The notes below the pieces were generated by a model. It was given only the letters and a program-made list of their open reading frames with translations, was not told the DNA's origin and searched no databases. From Streptomyces sp. V3I7 (GTDB taxonomy: Bacteria > Actinomycetota > Actinomycetes > Streptomycetales > Streptomycetaceae), in NCBI RefSeq assembly GCF_030817495.1, contig NZ_JAUSZK010000001.1, positions 1,302,001-1,366,000 of the forward strand: 64,000 nucleotides of DNA. Direction: 5' to 3'. Made by a program: the position numbers and the translations under genes. Positions 34,715 through 43,557 of this stretch are shown here, piece after piece. The first letter of the stretch is position 1. Each line of letters begins with the position of its first letter.

Positions 34715-35095
34715 TCACCAGACAGGCCTGACCGGACCGTAAGCCGCAATCCCCTCCAGACACTCCCGCAACACGCGTACCGAGTCCTCACCGAGGATGA
34801 CGCCCCACGCCCCCACGACCTCGGCGGCCGCCTCCTCCGCCGCCCGGGTACACGCCCACCCCCGCTCGGTGAGCACGACCAGCCGCGCCCGGGCATCCTC
34901 GGGATGCGGTCGCCGCTCGGCGTACCCCTTCCGCACGATCTCGTCGACGAGTTGACTGGCCGCCTGCTTCGTCACCCCGAGATGCCCGGCGAGCTCGGTG
35001 ACCGTGGCCCCGTCGGGCGCGAGCCGCGCGATCGTGACCCACGAGATCCATGGCCCCCGCTTCATCTCGCACGCCACCCCGCTCAGCGGCAGCAA
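34715..35095 (-). CDS. MarR-family regulator, N-terminally shortened
   Basis: A MarR winged helix is clear: WVTIARLAPDGATVTELAGH, LGVTKQAASQLVDEIVRKGY, RRPHPEDARARLVVLTERG. Typical MarR proteins are 140-160 residues. Here the frame opens with a TTG at 35095 or ATG 35062 and lacks most of the N-terminal dimerisation helices. The missing end coincides with the truncated cupin facing it, so a deletion probably removed both 5-prime ends. DNA binding may be lost for lack of dimerisation. Confidence 0.7.
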   Translation of the reverse strand: MLPLSGVACEMKRGPWISWVTIARLAPDGATVTELAGHLGVTKQAASQLVDEIVRKGYAERRPHPEDARARLVVLTERGWACTRAAEEAAAEVVGAWGVILGEDSVRVLRECLEGIAAYGPVRPVW

Positions 35096-35281
35096 GGAAC
35101 TGTGCTCGACGGCCGCACCGAGCGCATCTCCGCGGGCGACACCGTGATCATCAACCCGGGCGCGACCCTCGCCGTCGAGAACCCGACCGAGCAGACCGCG
35201 ATCTCATGGGTCACGACGTCCATCGGGCTGGAGGCCGAGCTGGCCGACGGGACGCGCATCACGCCGCCCTGGGCCAACTGA
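35093..35281 (+). pseudogene. C-terminal fragment of a cupin-domain protein
   Basis: The frame reads GTVLDGRTERISAGDTVIIN then PGATLAVENPTEQTAISWVT and ends ELADGTRITPPWAN at TGA 35279-35281. These are the last beta-strands of a cupin barrel: the turn with DTVIINPG is conserved cupin motif 2. The metal-binding motif 1 with its histidines is missing. The longer open frame upstream of 35093 is only antisense of the MarR gene. Confidence 0.7.
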
Positions 35282-35298
35282 CCACGGAATCACCGGCG

Positions 35299-36309
35299 TC
35301 ACGCCGCCAACGTCCCCGGCATCACAGCCCGCGGCCCGAACTTCGCGCGGGCCCGGTCCGCGACCTCCTCGATGCGGCGGACCTTTTCGTCGACGGGGTC
35401 GAAGGAGAGCTGGCGGGAGGCCTGTTCCGCGGGGGCGAGGCCCTCGGCGCGGAGGGTGAGGGCGCGGACGCGGGCGCGTTGCAGGCCGAGGGCCTCGTAC
35501 ATGCCGTACGCCTCCCTCGTCAGCGCGGCGGAGTGCGCGGTCGGTTCGCCGAGGGTGCGGGTGCGGGTGGTCGAGGTGGGGGTCCCCCCGCTCGAGCCGG
35601 TTCGAGAGCGGGGGAGGTCGGCGTAGCGCACGGTGAGGGTCAGGGTGCGACAGACCTTCTCCAGGGAACGCAGTCGGGCACCCAGCTCGTCGGCGGACGA
35701 GAGCAGGGCGCGGCGATGCCGGAACGAGTCCACCTCGTCACGGGAGAAGGAGCGTTCGGCCGACACCGAACGGGACACCGCGTTCGGGGTCACCCGGTCA
35801 CGGTCGATGCCGTTCGCCTTCTCGTGCAGCTCGCGGCCGGCCTTCGCGCCGACCAGCCGCTGGAGCGTGGACAGCGGCGCGCCGGCGACCCGGCCGAGGG
35901 TGTCGAGCCCGTACTCGCACAGGGTGCGGGCGGTCGCGGGCCCGACGCCGGGAAGCGCGATGACGGGCCGCCTGGCGAGGAACTCCGCGAGGGCGTCCGG
36001 CCCTTCGGGAACGACACAGGTCACCCCGGGCCGGGCGTCGCGCAGCGCCATGCGGGCCAGCATCGGCCCCGGCCCGGCGCCGATCACGCAGTCGACGCCG
36101 TACAGCGCGAGCGCCCGCACCCGCAGCACAGCCGCCAACTCGACGGCGCTGCGCCCGAAGTAGCGCTCGGCGCCCCGCAGATCGAGCAGCGCACCGTCGG
36201 GCGGCAGGGCCTCGACGACCGGCGTGAACTCCTCCAGCAGCCCGAGCAGCCCCGGCAGGGCGGCCTCGTACATCGGAGGCAGCTGGAAACGTACGCAGAG
36301 GATGGTCAT
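35299..36309 (-). CDS. ImuB-like Y-family DNA polymerase homologue (probably catalytically inactive)
   Basis: This 336-residue protein has Y-family palm, helix-hairpin-helix (VIALPGVGPATARTLCEYGL) and little-finger regions. The catalytic residues of active Y polymerases are absent: the DxDxF-type start is replaced by MTILCVRFQLPPMYEAA and the SxDE motif by PPDGALLDLRGAERYFG. It therefore looks like an ImuB-type adaptor that would bind the sliding clamp and DnaE2. Its start overlaps the dnaE2 stop by 4 bp (ATGA). A palindromic repeat (35575-35617) adds about 14 residues around RSRTGSSGGTPTS in the little finger. Confidence 0.82.
   Translation of the reverse strand: MTILCVRFQLPPMYEAALPGLLGLLEEFTPVVEALPPDGALLDLRGAERYFGRSAVELAAVLRVRALALYGVDCVIGAGPGPMLARMALRDARPGVTCVVPEGPDALAEFLARRPVIALPGVGPATARTLCEYGLDTLGRVAGAPLSTLQRLVGAKAGRELHEKANGIDRDRVTPNAVSRSVSAERSFSRDEVDSFRHRRALLSSADELGARLRSLEKVCRTLTLTVRYADLPRSRTGSSGGTPTSTTRTRTLGEPTAHSAALTREAYGMYEALGLQRARVRALTLRAEGLAPAEQASRQLSFDPVDEKVRRIEEVADRARAKFGPRAVMPGTLAA
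35575..35617. repeat. Dispersed palindromic repeat, copy 4 (inside the imuB-like gene)
   Basis: GGTGGGGGTCCCCCCGCTCG followed by AGCCGGTTCGAGAGCGGGGGAGG is the reverse orientation of the palindrome seen at 31711. It is in frame. Confidence 0.75.
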
Positions 36310-39300
36310 CCCGCACTCCCCGGACTCTGGTGCCACAACTTCCGTACCTGTGAAGGGTCCTGGCCCGCCGGTCGCAGATCGGCCCACGGGTGCATCGCGT
36401 ATCCGGTGGACATACGGATACGACGGCCATGGGTCGGGTCCCGGTCCCCGTCGGCCTCCTCCCCCACCGGCTCCGCCAGCCGCGCGGCCACCTCGCTCAG
36501 GCCGCCCTCGGCGCGCAGCTCGGTCAGCTCGGCGAGGTTCCAGGCGGCGGCGCCGACCACACTGAGACTGCGCGGACCACGCCGCTGCACCACTCCGCGC
36601 ACCAGCAGCAGCCAGGAATGGAAGACGGTGTGCGCACACGCGTCATGGGAGTCGTCGAAGAAGGCAAGGTCGACCAGTCCCGTCCCGTCGTCCAGCGTGG
36701 TGAAGATGACGCGCTTGCCGGACCGGATCGGCGGCGTCTGGGTGGCCACCTTGGTTCCGGCGACCAGCACCGTCTCCCCGTGCCGCGCCTCCCGCAGCCG
36801 CCGCGCCGACACCACGCCCAACTCCCGCAGGAACTCCTGGTGGTCGTCCATCAGGTTGCGCGAGGCGTCCATGGACAGCACACCCAGCTCGGCACTGAGC
36901 CGCTCCGCCGCGGACAGATCGGGCAGCCCTGCAGAGGCAGCCTCCCGCCCTCCGCTCAAGGGCAGTTGACCACCACCGACACCTCGTGCCCCCCGATGCA
37001 ACTCGGTCAAGTGAAGTTGCAGATCACGCCGATTGGCGCCGAAGGCATCCAACGCCCCCACCTGCGCGAGCCGTCCGGCCAGGGGCCGACTCGGCCGGGC
37101 CCGCTCCCAGAAGTCCAGCAGCGAGACATAGGGCTGCCCCTCCGCGATCCGAGCCGCCTCGGCCTCACTGATGCCATACACATCGGAAAGAGCCAGCCGA
37201 AGCCCCCACACCACAGGCGAATCAGACACCAGTTCGACCCGATAATCGACCGCCGACCGGTTCACGTCCAACGGCAGGATCGGCACCCCACGCCGCCGCG
37301 CGTCCGCCAGCAGCAGCCGCTTCGGATACATCCCGGGGTCATGCGTGAGCAGCCCGGCATAGAAGGCGGCCGGATGATGCGCCTTCAGCCACGCCGACTG
37401 ATACGTCGGCACGGCAAAAGCGACCGCATGTGCCTTGCAGAACCCATAACTGCCGAACGCCTCGATGATCTCCCACGTCCGCCGAATCGTTTCTGCGTCG
37501 TACCCGCGCTCCTCCGCCCGCTGTGCGAACCACACCCGGATCCGCCCCTGCGACTCCGCGTCGGACAACCCCCGCCGCACCCGGTCCGCCTCACCGCGCC
37601 CACACCCGGTCATGATGGCGACGATGTCGATGATCTGCTCGTGAAAGACGACGACCCCGTACGTGTCCCGCAGCGGCCCCTCCAGATCCGGATGCGGACA
37701 ACGCACCGGCGCCCGCCCGTGCCGCGCCTCGATGAAGGGCCGCACCATGTCGGCGGCCACCGGCCCCGGCCGGAACAGCGAGATGTCGACGACCAGGTCA
37801 TGGAAAGTGGCCGGCTGAAGCCGCCCGACCAGATCCCGCTGCCCCGGCGACTCGATCTGGAAGCACCCCAGCGTCTCGGTGGACCGAATCAGCCGATACG
37901 TCTCGGCATCCCCGTCCTTCAGGGAATCCAGATCGATCCGCTCCCCGGTGGCCCGCTCCACCTCGCCCACCGCATGCGCCATGGCCGACTGCATCCGCAC
38001 CCCGAGCACATCGAGCTTGAGCAGCCCGAGATCCTCGACGTCCTCCTTGTCGAACTGCGACATGGGAAACCCCTCCCCACTGGTCGGCACGACCGGCGTA
38101 CGCGACAGCAGAGAGGCATCGGAAAGGATCACTCCGCACGGATGCATGGCCACACCGCGCGGCAGAGCGTCCAGAGCCTCGACCAGCTCCCACAACCTGC
38201 CGTACCGCTCCTTCTCCCCCGCGAGCCGCTTCAGCTCGGGCAGCTCCTCCAATGCGGCGCGAGCATCGCGCGCCCGGATATGCGGAAAGGACTTGGCGAT
38301 GCGATCGATATCGGCCGGATCCATGGACAAGGCAGCGCCCACGTCCCGAATGGCATGCCGCACCCGATACGTCTCGGGCATGGAAACCGTGGCCACCCGC
38401 TCGGCACCGAACCGCTCGATGATCGCCCGATAGACCTCCAGCCGGCGAGCGGACTCCACGTCGATGTCGATATCGGGCAGGACAACACGCTCCCTCGACA
38501 GGAAGCGCTCCATCAACAACCCGTGCTCCATGGGATCGGCATGCGCGATACCCAGAAGATGATTGACCAACGACCCGGCCCCGGACCCCCGAGCGGCAAC
38601 CCGAATCCCCATCTCCCGTACGTCATCGACCACCTGAGCGACCGTCAGGAAATAAGAAGCGAACCCATGATGGGCGATGATCCCCAACTCGTCATGCATC
38701 CGCTCCCAGTACTGCCTCCGCCCCTCATATCCCCGCGACACCATCCCCGCAGCCGCCCGTGAGGCCAGCGCCCGCTGGGCACTGCGCCGCCCGGCCCCCA
38801 CCAGACGCGCCTCAGGGAAATGAACAGCCCCCATGCCCAGATCGTCCTCGGGATCGACCACACACATGGCGGCAACAGCCTCCACCTCCGCCAGCAGCCG
38901 AGGGGCGAGGTCACGCCGGTACCCCGCAGCCTCCACAACCCGCTCGGCGATCTCCAGCATGGCCCCGCCCCCCTTCAGCCAGGCCTCGCCGGAGTCCAGC
39001 TCCTTCCCGGGGTCGATCGGAACCAGCCGACGCGCGGCGTCCAGAACATCGGCCACGCCCCCCAGCCCCTGGTCGGCGTACCGCACGGCGTTGCTGAGCA
39101 CAGGCCGGATCCCCTGCTCGACCGCGAACCCCACCGTACGAGCGGCAAGCCGCAGAGAACCGCTCCCGGTCCCCGCCCGCCCATGCCAGACGACCTCCAA
39201 CCGCAGACCGTCCCCATAGACATCCCTCCAGGGCCCCACCAACCTGGCGGCACGATCCGGCCGCCCCGCGGCCAGAGCACGCCCCACGTCGGACTCAGGC

Positions 39301-39725
39301 CCCAGCAGCACCACCAGCCCGTCACCACGGTTGTCACCCCAGTCAAGCCGAGGCGCCCCGTCGCCGCCCCCATGAGCAGCGCTGACCAGCCGGCACAGAT
39401 CGGCCCACCCCCGAGCCCCGTCACGGGCAAGGAAGGTCACGCGAGGAACGGACTCATCGACAAAGGCACCCCCACGCACAGGGGTACGACGCCGCTCCCG
39501 GCGCACAGGCTCCCCGACCGCCAGATCCACCCCGAACAAAGGACGAACACCGACCCGCGCACAGGCCTTGGCGAAACGAACCGCGCCCGCGAGGGTGTCC
39601 CGGTCAGTGAGGGCGAGGGCATCCATCCCCCGCTCCGAGGCGCGCTCGGCCAGCCGCTCCGGGTGCGAGGCGCCGTAGCGCAAGGAGAACCCGGAGACGG
39701 TGTGCAGATGCGTGAAGCCCGGCAC
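36306..39725 (-). CDS. dnaE2: Error-prone DNA polymerase III alpha subunit DnaE2 (ImuC)
   Basis: This replicative-type C-family polymerase of about 1139 residues serves in SOS mutagenesis and translesion synthesis. The N-terminal PHP domain begins VPGFTHLHTVSGFSLRYGAS. The palm carries the catalytic PDIDIDVESARR. Further on are FGSYGFCKAHAVAFA (finger) and a C-terminal OB fold (VLVAGTKVATQTPPI). GTG 39725 is preferred over GTG 39731 because GGGAGG lies 5 bp before it. The downstream ImuB-like gene overlaps by 4 bp. A LexA-type box lies 36-51 bp upstream, so damage induction is likely. No imuA-prime is adjacent. Confidence 0.93.
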   Translation of the reverse strand: MPGFTHLHTVSGFSLRYGASHPERLAERASERGMDALALTDRDTLAGAVRFAKACARVGVRPLFGVDLAVGEPVRRERRRTPVRGGAFVDESVPRVTFLARDGARGWADLCRLVSAAHGGGDGAPRLDWGDNRGDGLVVLLGPESDVGRALAAGRPDRAARLVGPWRDVYGDGLRLEVVWHGRAGTGSGSLRLAARTVGFAVEQGIRPVLSNAVRYADQGLGGVADVLDAARRLVPIDPGKELDSGEAWLKGGGAMLEIAERVVEAAGYRRDLAPRLLAEVEAVAAMCVVDPEDDLGMGAVHFPEARLVGAGRRSAQRALASRAAAGMVSRGYEGRRQYWERMHDELGIIAHHGFASYFLTVAQVVDDVREMGIRVAARGSGAGSLVNHLLGIAHADPMEHGLLMERFLSRERVVLPDIDIDVESARRLEVYRAIIERFGAERVATVSMPETYRVRHAIRDVGAALSMDPADIDRIAKSFPHIRARDARAALEELPELKRLAGEKERYGRLWELVEALDALPRGVAMHPCGVILSDASLLSRTPVVPTSGEGFPMSQFDKEDVEDLGLLKLDVLGVRMQSAMAHAVGEVERATGERIDLDSLKDGDAETYRLIRSTETLGCFQIESPGQRDLVGRLQPATFHDLVVDISLFRPGPVAADMVRPFIEARHGRAPVRCPHPDLEGPLRDTYGVVVFHEQIIDIVAIMTGCGRGEADRVRRGLSDAESQGRIRVWFAQRAEERGYDAETIRRTWEIIEAFGSYGFCKAHAVAFAVPTYQSAWLKAHHPAAFYAGLLTHDPGMYPKRLLLADARRRGVPILPLDVNRSAVDYRVELVSDSPVVWGLRLALSDVYGISEAEAARIAEGQPYVSLLDFWERARPSRPLAGRLAQVGALDAFGANRRDLQLHLTELHRGARGVGGGQLPLSGGREAASAGLPDLSAAERLSAELGVLSMDASRNLMDDHQEFLRELGVVSARRLREARHGETVLVAGTKVATQTPPIRSGKRVIFTTLDDGTGLVDLAFFDDSHDACAHTVFHSWLLLVRGVVQRRGPRSLSVVGAAAWNLAELTELRAEGGLSEVAARLAEPVGEEADGDRDPTHGRRIRMSTGYAMHPWADLRPAGQDPSQVRKLWHQSPGSAG

Positions 39726-39760
39726 CCACACCTCCCGTACTCATGAGCCCCAATCGGCTA

Positions 39761-39776
39761 TCGAACATCAGTTCCA
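39761..39776. promoter_or_regulatory. LexA (SOS) box upstream of dnaE2
   Basis: TCGAACATCAGTTCCA matches the actinobacterial SOS box TCGAAC-N4-GTTCGA with one mismatch. It lies 36-51 bp before the dnaE2 start. Confidence 0.65.
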
Positions 39777-40032
39777 CCTCCACCATACCCCCATTCCCGA
39801 ACACCTGTACGATCCAACTCGACGCGCCCCTGACCTGCACAAACACGGACGGAGACCCGCGTACGGCGGGCAGGGGACGCGGCGGGGGTGTCCGCCCGCA
39901 GCGGCCGGCGAAACCCAGGGCTCCACCAAAGAGACAGCCCGCCGGACCGAGGACGGGGCCCCCGGTGCGGCCCGCCCCAGAACGGCCGAGAGCCGACCAC
40001 AGGCAGACAGAGGCAGGCAGAGAACGACGAAG
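39777..40032. other. Intergenic, no gene recognised
   Basis: Between the dnaE2 promoter and the protease terminator I see no coding pattern with a ribosome site. Open frames here are G+C-driven. Any dnaE2 leader sequences would lie at its left end. Confidence 0.4.
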
Positions 40033-40056
40033 CCCGCCCCTCGCGCAAGGGGCGGG
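40033..40056. terminator. Hairpin terminator after the SprD-like protease gene
   Basis: CCCGCCCCT (40033-40041) pairs with AGGGGCGGG (40048-40056), 26 bp past the protease stop. Confidence 0.6.
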
Positions 40057-40081
40057 ACTCCAGGTACCGCAGAGCGATACG

Positions 40082-41161
40082 TCAGCCGATCGAGGACCCC
40101 GTGGCCGACAGCGCCTCGGTGACCGGCTGGAAGAACGTCTCCCCGCCGGAGGTGCAGTCACCACTGCCACCGGACGTCAGCCCGATCGCCTTGTCACCCG
40201 AGAACAGCGAACCGCCACTGTCACCGGGCTCGGCGCACACGTCGGTCTGGATCAGCCCGCTCACCGTGCCCTCCGAGTAGTTCACGGTGGCGTTCAGACC
40301 GGTGACCGTGCCGTCGTGCACCTGGGTCGTCGAGCCGCTGCGGGTGACCTTCATACCCACGGTGGCCTCGGCCGCCCCGCTGATCGCTTGCGAGGACCCG
40401 TTGTACAGGTTGACCTCGCTCGGGTGGTCGACGCTCCCGGTGTACTTGACCAGACCGAAGTCGTTGCCCGGGAAGCTGGACTGCTCGTTCTGCCCGACCA
40501 CGTTGCCGGACGAGTCCGACCAGCTGGAGATGGCATCGGTGCAGTGCCCGGCGGTCAGGAAGTACGGCTGACCGTCCTTGACCACGTTGAAGCCGAGCGA
40601 GCAGCGCCCGCCCGAGCCGGTGATGGCGTCACCGCCGGCGAGGAAGGGCTTGAACTCCCCCTTCGACCGCTGGAGTTCGACCTTCGCGCCGAGCCCGTCG
40701 GTCACCTTGCCGAGCTTGGCCCACGCGGCCTTGGAGACCGTGCGGTCCGCGGTGACGACGACCTTGTTGGTGACCGGGTCGGTCGCCCACGAGGTACCGG
40801 GGATGGTCGCGTCCTTGCTCAACGTGGCACGCGCGCCGTCGAGTTCGGCGAGGGAGTTCGCCACGACTCTGGCCTTGGCGCCAGCCGCCTCGACCGTACC
40901 GGCGGCCGACTCGTCGAGCACGTTCACGACGAGGCTCTTCGCCTGGGCGTCGTAGTACGCGCCCGCCGCGTCGGCGCCGAGGTCCCGTACGAGCGTCGAG
41001 GCGAGCTTTCCGGCCGCCGGCGCCGACAGGATCTGGGGCGCCGCGGCCTTCGCGGGCTCACTGGCGTTCGCACTCTGGAAGGTGACGCCCGCTGCGACGA
41101 GTGCGGCGACGGCTGCACCTGCCACGGCGGCCCGCCGCCTGGTTATGCGTCGATGCTTCAA
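40082..41161 (-). CDS. Secreted chymotrypsin-like serine protease, streptogrisin D type
   Basis: This 359-residue preproenzyme has a signal peptide ([23 protein letters not shown]), a long propeptide to about residue 170 (including [20 protein letters not shown]) and a mature S1 alpha-lytic-type protease. The mature part begins near [19 protein letters not shown]. The triad is His in [10 protein letters not shown], Asp in [11 protein letters not shown] and Ser in [12 protein letters not shown]. Two disulfides are evident (GRC..GHC and DVC..GDC). The longer propeptide is closer to streptogrisin D/alpha-lytic protease than to SprA/SprB. Confidence 0.92.
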   Translation of the reverse strand: MKHRRITRRRAAVAGAAVAALVAAGVTFQSANASEPAKAAAPQILSAPAAGKLASTLVRDLGADAAGAYYDAQAKSLVVNVLDESAAGTVEAAGAKARVVANSLAELDGARATLSKDATIPGTSWATDPVTNKVVVTADRTVSKAAWAKLGKVTDGLGAKVELQRSKGEFKPFLAGGDAITGSGGRCSLGFNVVKDGQPYFLTAGHCTDAISSWSDSSGNVVGQNEQSSFPGNDFGLVKYTGSVDHPSEVNLYNGSSQAISGAAEATVGMKVTRSGSTTQVHDGTVTGLNATVNYSEGTVSGLIQTDVCAEPGDSGGSLFSGDKAIGLTSGGSGDCTSGGETFFQPVTEALSATGSSIG

Positions 41162-41485
41162 CTCACGTCCTCCTGTGGGGGGTCGGCCCAGGAGGTTATG
41201 GGGACCTCGTGAGCCGGAAGGATGGTTGACGGGCGCCTACTATTCCGAGGCCCACAGGGGGCACACAAGGTCGACTTCAGGACGCGCGTGCGACCCCACC
41301 GCACGCCCCCTCAACCCCCGCGCCACCACAACCGTTCGCAGTCGCCCCAGGAAGATTCGCACTGCAAACACATGCTCCACACAAGAAAGTGACATCCACG
41401 CTGGCTTGATTGCGCCCCCCAACAACCGAACCGGCACCCGAACAACGGCCGATCCCTCCCCAAACCGGCAGCCACACGAACAACA
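41162..41485. other. Intergenic region carrying the SprD-like gene promoter
   Basis: About 320 bp between the SprD-like start and the sprB terminator. It holds the GGAGG ribosome site (GGAGGACGTGAGTTG) of the protease. Several overlapping open frames run through 41240-41520, but they have irregular codon use and no conserved features, so I call no gene. Confidence 0.4.
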
Positions 41486-41522
41486 GATGGCCCCCGCACG
41501 CGAATTGCGCGCGGGGGCCATC
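41486..41522. terminator. Hairpin terminator after sprB
   Basis: GATGGCCCCCGC (41486-41497) pairs with GCGGGGGCCATC (41511-41522), with an internal GCG/CGC extension; it stands 60 bp past the sprB stop. Confidence 0.6.
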
Positions 41523-41582
41523 TCGAATCAGACCCGACTGGACCTGAACCGGATCGTCAGGCCCGGCTAGACCTGGACCGGG

Positions 41583-42485
41583 TCAGTAGACGTGAACCCC
41601 ATAGGCGTTCAGCGCCTCGGTGACCGGCTGGAAGAACGTCGTACCGCCGGAGGTGCAGTTGCCACTGCCGCCGGAGGTCAGACCGTACGCCCGGGTACCG
41701 CCGTACAGCGGACCACCGGAGTCACCGGGCTCGGCGCAGACGTTGGTCTGGATGAGCCCGTAGACGATGTCACCGCCGCCGTAGTTCACCGTCGCGTTGA
41801 GCGCCTGGACGGTCCCGCTGTGGATACCCGTCGTGGAACCGCGCCGGGTGACAGACGTACCCACGGACGGCGTGGACGCGCTGGTGATGTCCTGGCTGCC
41901 GACGGTGCCCGACTTGGTCACCGAGCTGTTGGTGTAGCTCACGATGCCGTAGTCGTTGCCCGGGAAGGAGGAGCCGGCGGTGGAACCGAGCGTCGTCGTG
42001 TGCGAGGAGTTCGACCACCAGGTGCCCGCACCGTCGGTGCAGTGACCGGCGGTCAGGAAGTAGTAGTTGCCCGCGGAGTCCTGGACGTTGAAGCCGAGTG
42101 AGCAACGCCAGCTACTCGCATAGATGGCGTCGCCGCCGGAGATCAGCTTCTGGAACTTGCCGGGCGTGTGCTTGATGGTCAGGGCCTCGGAGTTGCCACC
42201 CGCCTGCCGCTTGATCTTGGCGATCTCGGCCTGGGAGACGGTGCTGTCGACGGTGACGACGACGCGGTTGGTCTTGCTGTCGACCGCCCACGCCGTACCG
42301 GCGATGTCGGCCGCACCAACGGCGTCGCTCGCCTTGGTGAGCTGGGTGGCGCTGAACGTGTGGGCGTCGCTCGCGCTCGCGGTCGGCACGGCGAGCGCGG
42401 CCGCGGCCACGAATCCGGTGGCCACGGCGACGAGCCGGGTCCGTCTGGCGAGGCCGGTACGGGGAGTGGTGCGCTTGATCCTCAC
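41583..42485 (-). CDS. sprB: Streptogrisin B-type secreted serine protease
   Basis: This 300-residue preproenzyme is close to S. griseus protease B in length and motif order. It has a signal peptide ([21 protein letters not shown]), a propeptide with [24 protein letters not shown] (in parts) and a mature protease beginning [20 protein letters not shown]. The triad is His in [10 protein letters not shown], Asp in [11 protein letters not shown] and Ser in [12 protein letters not shown]; it ends [20 protein letters not shown] 42485 has GGGAGG 9 bp upstream. It is tandem with the SprD-like gene but has its own terminator. Confidence 0.95.
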   Translation of the reverse strand: MRIKRTTPRTGLARRTRLVAVATGFVAAAALAVPTASASDAHTFSATQLTKASDAVGAADIAGTAWAVDSKTNRVVVTVDSTVSQAEIAKIKRQAGGNSEALTIKHTPGKFQKLISGGDAIYASSWRCSLGFNVQDSAGNYYFLTAGHCTDGAGTWWSNSSHTTTLGSTAGSSFPGNDYGIVSYTNSSVTKSGTVGSQDITSASTPSVGTSVTRRGSTTGIHSGTVQALNATVNYGGGDIVYGLIQTNVCAEPGDSGGPLYGGTRAYGLTSGGSGNCTSGGTTFFQPVTEALNAYGVHVY

Positions 42486-43050
42486 GTTTCGTTCCCTCCC
42501 GGGAAGTCGGGGGCCCGCGGGGGGTCGGGGCCCGTGAGGCGCAGTCAGGACACACGAAACGTCCGGAGTCCGGACACGCCGTGCCCCTGACAAGCGCTGA
42601 GGGGGAGTATTCGGCCGAACGGACGGTCGGCGCAAGGGGGCCTTTCGGTCGCCCGCCTGTGCGCGAGCTGTGTTGACGCTGTGTCACCCGGCGAAAGATC
42701 CCGAAATGCAGAGCTGACCGCCCGTCAAGTCCTCATGCACCCCAGGTCCGCACCTGGACCACACACCCCTCTCCCACCACCTCATATGTTCGGATAGTCG
42801 GCTTAGGTACACCGGACGGACCCCTGTACACGCCGTACGTCACCCATCCGCCGCGAAGAATCATATTTCACTCTCAGTCAGCAGCCGTACCCGCTAAGTC
42901 CCTTGGGGGGCCAGGGCTCTCGACGTACGGGTCGCGCACCAGTACCGTCACAAACCCCCCGCTCGGCGTCTATTCACTTGGCGCGCCATCCGCATCATGG
43001 AAGACCATAGGTGCGGAAAGGATGAAAGACCGCTGTGAGAGGAGGCGTCC
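42486..43050. other. Divergent promoter region of sprB and the SepF-like gene
   Basis: This 565-bp non-coding stretch is A+T-richer than its surroundings, especially 42690-43020. It holds the ribosome site AGGAGGCGTCC before the SepF-like ATG and the GGGAGG of sprB. I recognise no specific operator. Confidence 0.4.
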
Positions 43051-43488
43051 ATGGGATCGGTACGCAAGGCGAGTGCCTGGCTGGGCCTCGTCGACGACAA
43101 CGATGACGAGCGTTACTACGACGACGACTACTCCGAGGGGACCGAGCCCGGGGATGCCTGGGTGACGGACCCGCGGGTCAAGGTGGCCGCGGACACCGCG
43201 GAGGAGAAGGGGCGCCGGATCGGCACGGTCACCCCGGACGGCTTCCGGGACGCCCGCGCCATCGGCGAGCTGTTCCGGGAGGGCGTCCCGGTCATCATGA
43301 ACCTCACGGCCCTGGAGCCCACCGACGCCAAGCGCGTCGTCGACTTCGCGGCCGGACTCATCTTCGGACTGCGCGGTTCGATCGAGCGCGTGTCCACCCG
43401 GGTGTTCCTGCTGAGCCCGGCCGACACCGAGATCGTCAGCGGCGAGCCGGCCGGCCACCGCTCCGACGGCTTCTTCAACCAGAGCTGA
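43051..43488 (+). CDS. SepF-like protein (Sfl type), cell division/hyphal growth
   Basis: This 145-residue cytoplasmic protein has an N-terminal membrane-targeting-like segment ([16 protein letters not shown]), an acidic linker ([12 protein letters not shown]) and a SepF fold (residues about 60-135: [53 protein letters not shown]). SepF anchors FtsZ to the membrane. Streptomycetes carry SepF plus SepF-like paralogues SflA and SflB. The location here, away from ftsZ, and the short linker fit a paralogue (probably SflA) rather than SepF itself. Confidence 0.85.
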   Translation: MGSVRKASAWLGLVDDNDDERYYDDDYSEGTEPGDAWVTDPRVKVAADTAEEKGRRIGTVTPDGFRDARAIGELFREGVPVIMNLTALEPTDAKRVVDFAAGLIFGLRGSIERVSTRVFLLSPADTEIVSGEPAGHRSDGFFNQS

Positions 43489-43557
43489 GGCAGGGCCGCT
43501 CACCGGCCCTGCCTCCGCAGGTTCCCCCGGCCCGACCGGCGACCGGCGGACCGCCGT

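Noticed and set aside
34661..35092. N-terminal part of a rightward 206-residue open frame ending in the cupin fragment
   Set aside because: It is antisense of the MarR helix-turn-helix and reads Arg/Pro-rich; only the last about 60 residues are cupin.
41240..41520. Several small leftward open frames rich in Trp/Val/Cys
   Set aside because: They overlap each other and the terminator, lack ribosome sites and have untypical codon use for the genome.
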